Part shown: positions 62,741-64,000 of the stretch, one piece after another
Position numbering within the stretch: position 1 is the stretch's first letter
Layout of the letters: every line of letters begins with the position of its first letter
Origin: JAMXLJ01 sp036558745
Lineage (GTDB): Bacteria; Actinomycetota; Acidimicrobiia; IMCC26256; JAMXLJ01
Direction of reading: 5' to 3'
NCBI GenBank assembly: GCA_036558745.1
Contig: DATBEZ010000021.1
Location: 18,072 to 82,071, forward strand
Length of the DNA: 64,000 nt
Position numbers and translations under genes: made by a program
The notes under the pieces: generated by a model
What the model was told of the DNA's origin: nothing
Seen by the model: the letters and a program-made list of their open reading frames with translations, nothing else
Databases searched by the model: none

Positions 62741-63910
62741 ATGGGCACGCCGGTGATCATCGAGGCCGTCCGCACGCCGATCGGGCGCCGCAACGGGTGG
62801 CTGTCGGGGCTGAAGGCGGTCGAGATCCTGCGCCACGCGCAGACCCAGGTGATCGAGCGCGCCGGCATCGAGCCGTCGATGGTGCAGGAGATCATCGGCG
62901 GCTGTGTGACCCAGGCCGGTGAGCAGGGCTCGAACGTCACCCGCAACGCGTGGCTGAGCACCGGGCTCGACCCCGAGGTCGCGTGCACCACCGTCGACGC
63001 GCAGTGCGGCTCGTCGCAGCAGGCCAACCATCTCGTCGCCGGGCTGATCGCCGCGGGCGGCATGGACATCGGCGTCGCGTGTGGCGTCGAGGCGATGAGC
63101 CGGGTCCCGCTCGGCTCGAACGTGATCAACGGTCCCGGTCACTACAAGACCGAGGACTACCCGTGGGACGACCCGCCCAACGGACAGTTCGGCGCGGCCG
63201 AGCGCATTGCCGACAACCGGGGCATCACCCGTCAGGATCTGGACGAGTTCGGGCTGTGGTCGCAGCAGAAGGCGAAGGTGGCGGTCGAGGAGGGCCGGTT
63301 CGAGCGCGAGATCGCGCCGATCGACGCGCCGGTCGTCGACAAGGACCGCAACCCGACCGGCGAGAGGATGAGCGTCGAGCGCGATCAAGGTCTGCGCGAC
63401 ACCACGCTCGAAGGGCTCGCGCAGCTCAAGCCCGTCGTCGAGGGCTACAAGCACACGGCGGGCACGTCGTCACAGATCTCCGACGGTGCGGCCGCGGTGC
63501 TCTGGATGTCCGAGGAGAAGGCGCGCGAGCTCGGCCTGCGGCCGCGGGCGCGTCTGCTGCACCAGCTGGTGACGGGCTCCGACCCGTACTACCTGCTCGA
63601 CGGCCCGGTGGTCGCGACGCGCAAGATGCTCGACCGTTCCGGCATGTCGATGGCGGACTTCGACCTGTTCGAGGTCAACGAGGCGTTCGCCGCGGTGGTG
63701 CTGTCGTGGGCCCAGGTGCACAAGCCCGACATGGACCGCGTGAACGTGAACGGCGGCGCGATCGCGCTCGGCCACCCGGTCGGCGCGACGGGCTCGCGTC
63801 TCCTCACGACCGCGCTGCACGAGCTCGAGCGTCGCGACGCCGAGCTCGCCCTCATCAGCATGTGCTGCGGCGGCTCGTTGGGCACGGCCAGCATCCTCCA
63901 GCGCCTCTAA
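62741..63910 (+). CDS. fadA5: FadA5-like steroid 3-ketoacyl-CoA thiolase
   Basis: Thiolase of 389 residues. From the start, MGTPVIIEAVRTPIGRRNGW follows mycobacterial FadA5 closely (as recalled), through GGCVTQAGEQGSNVTRNAWL and the long VNVNGGAIALGHPVGATGSR. Catalytic residues: Cys89 in VDAQCGSSQQANH, His345 in GHPVG and Cys375 in SMCCGGSLG. FadA5 removes acetyl-CoA from 3-oxo steroid side chains in cholesterol catabolism. ATG 62741 has GAGGGAG upstream. The KstR-like operator upstream and AMACR/FadD neighbours support the steroid role; a broad acyl-CoA thiolase remains possible. Confidence 0.87.
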   Translation: MGTPVIIEAVRTPIGRRNGWLSGLKAVEILRHAQTQVIERAGIEPSMVQEIIGGCVTQAGEQGSNVTRNAWLSTGLDPEVACTTVDAQCGSSQQANHLVAGLIAAGGMDIGVACGVEAMSRVPLGSNVINGPGHYKTEDYPWDDPPNGQFGAAERIADNRGITRQDLDEFGLWSQQKAKVAVEEGRFEREIAPIDAPVVDKDRNPTGERMSVERDQGLRDTTLEGLAQLKPVVEGYKHTAGTSSQISDGAAAVLWMSEEKARELGLRPRARLLHQLVTGSDPYYLLDGPVVATRKMLDRSGMSMADFDLFEVNEAFAAVVLSWAQVHKPDMDRVNVNGGAIALGHPVGATGSRLLTTALHELERRDAELALISMCCGGSLGTASILQRL

Positions 63911-63922
63911 CCCCAGCGCTTG

Positions 63923-63961
63923 TGTGGATGTCAGTCACGCTGTTCGTGACTGACATCCACA
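63923..63961 (+). terminator. Long perfect hairpin after fadA5
   Basis: TGTGGATGTCAGTCACG (63923-63939) and its complement (63945-63961) pair over 17 bp around the loop CTGTT. No T-run follows, like the other hairpins here, so this organism may use U-tract-less terminators or Rho. The remaining 39 bp to the right edge show nothing recognisable. Confidence 0.6.
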
Positions 63962-64000
63962 TGAAGCGCAGCGCGGACGAGCCCGACGACATGCTCGGGC

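Overview
The window is a stretch of high-GC chromosome from an actinobacterium. The evidence is very GC-rich third codon positions, an F420-type (LLM-class) oxidoreductase, GTG/TTG starts, promoters that lie directly against start codons (leaderless mRNAs), and a KstR/FadA5/FadD-type steroid catabolism set. A deep lineage such as Acidimicrobiia would fit, but that is inference. No insertion sequence, CRISPR array or rRNA was seen. There is one tRNA gene (Arg, ACG) with a decayed integrase-like fragment directly 3' of it.

Layout. 1-3.8 kb: a fused LivH-LivM permease (cut by the window edge), a divergent TetR regulator and an LpqC-like secreted esterase. 3.8-9.7 kb: an IPT/TIG protein, tRNA-Arg, two paralogous PQQ-like beta-propeller lipoproteins, a fossil propeller repeat and a GT-C-type membrane protein. 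9.8-12.4 kb: a lipocalin/CrtC-like protein, an APH-like kinase and a VOC protein. 12.4-21.4 kb is rich in small regulatory modules: an ECF42-type sigma factor with its DGPF/YCII partner, an LLM oxidoreductase, a monooxygenase facing a TetR across a perfect operator, a SnoaL-tailed sigma factor, and an ArsR-SRPBCC pair. 21.4-33.1 kb: a hydrolase, an MFE-2-like SDR, a very unusual secreted propeller-GH99-phosphoesterase fusion, a membrane-anchored PI-PLC-like protein, and a DUF4331-TPR pair. 33.2-42.5 kb: an aldo/keto reductase, two leaderless-secretion HtrA proteases, an HxlR regulator, an ECF sigma/anti-sigma pair, an NlpC/P60 hydrolase, a dimethylformamidase-like secreted protein and an AI-2E-family permease.

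42.6-63.9 kb is a lipid/steroid catabolic island. It holds a ferredoxin next to a KstR-like TetR, two acyl-CoA synthetases (one FadD19-like), another TetR, several SDRs, two CaiB/BaiF proteins (one AMACR-like), enoyl-CoA hydratases, another acyl-CoA ligase, an amidohydrolase, an APH-like kinase, a PaaI-like thioesterase and a FadA5-like thiolase. Two KstR-like palindromes (47437-47450 and 62671-62686) sit on the fadD19-like promoter and on the thioesterase/fadA5 divergent promoter, tying the island to the KstR-like gene at 43.6 kb.

The most notable observation is at 51227-51754. An AhpD/carboxymuconolactone-decarboxylase-type gene is interrupted by one in-frame TGA exactly where the second cysteine of the CxxC redox motif belongs, and a 7-bp hairpin with a GTT loop begins 13 nt after the TGA. 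It reads as a candidate CxxU selenoprotein that normal gene calling would split in two. Two overlapping ultra-short zinc-ribbon genes (57602-57884) sit at the head of an acyl-CoA operon.
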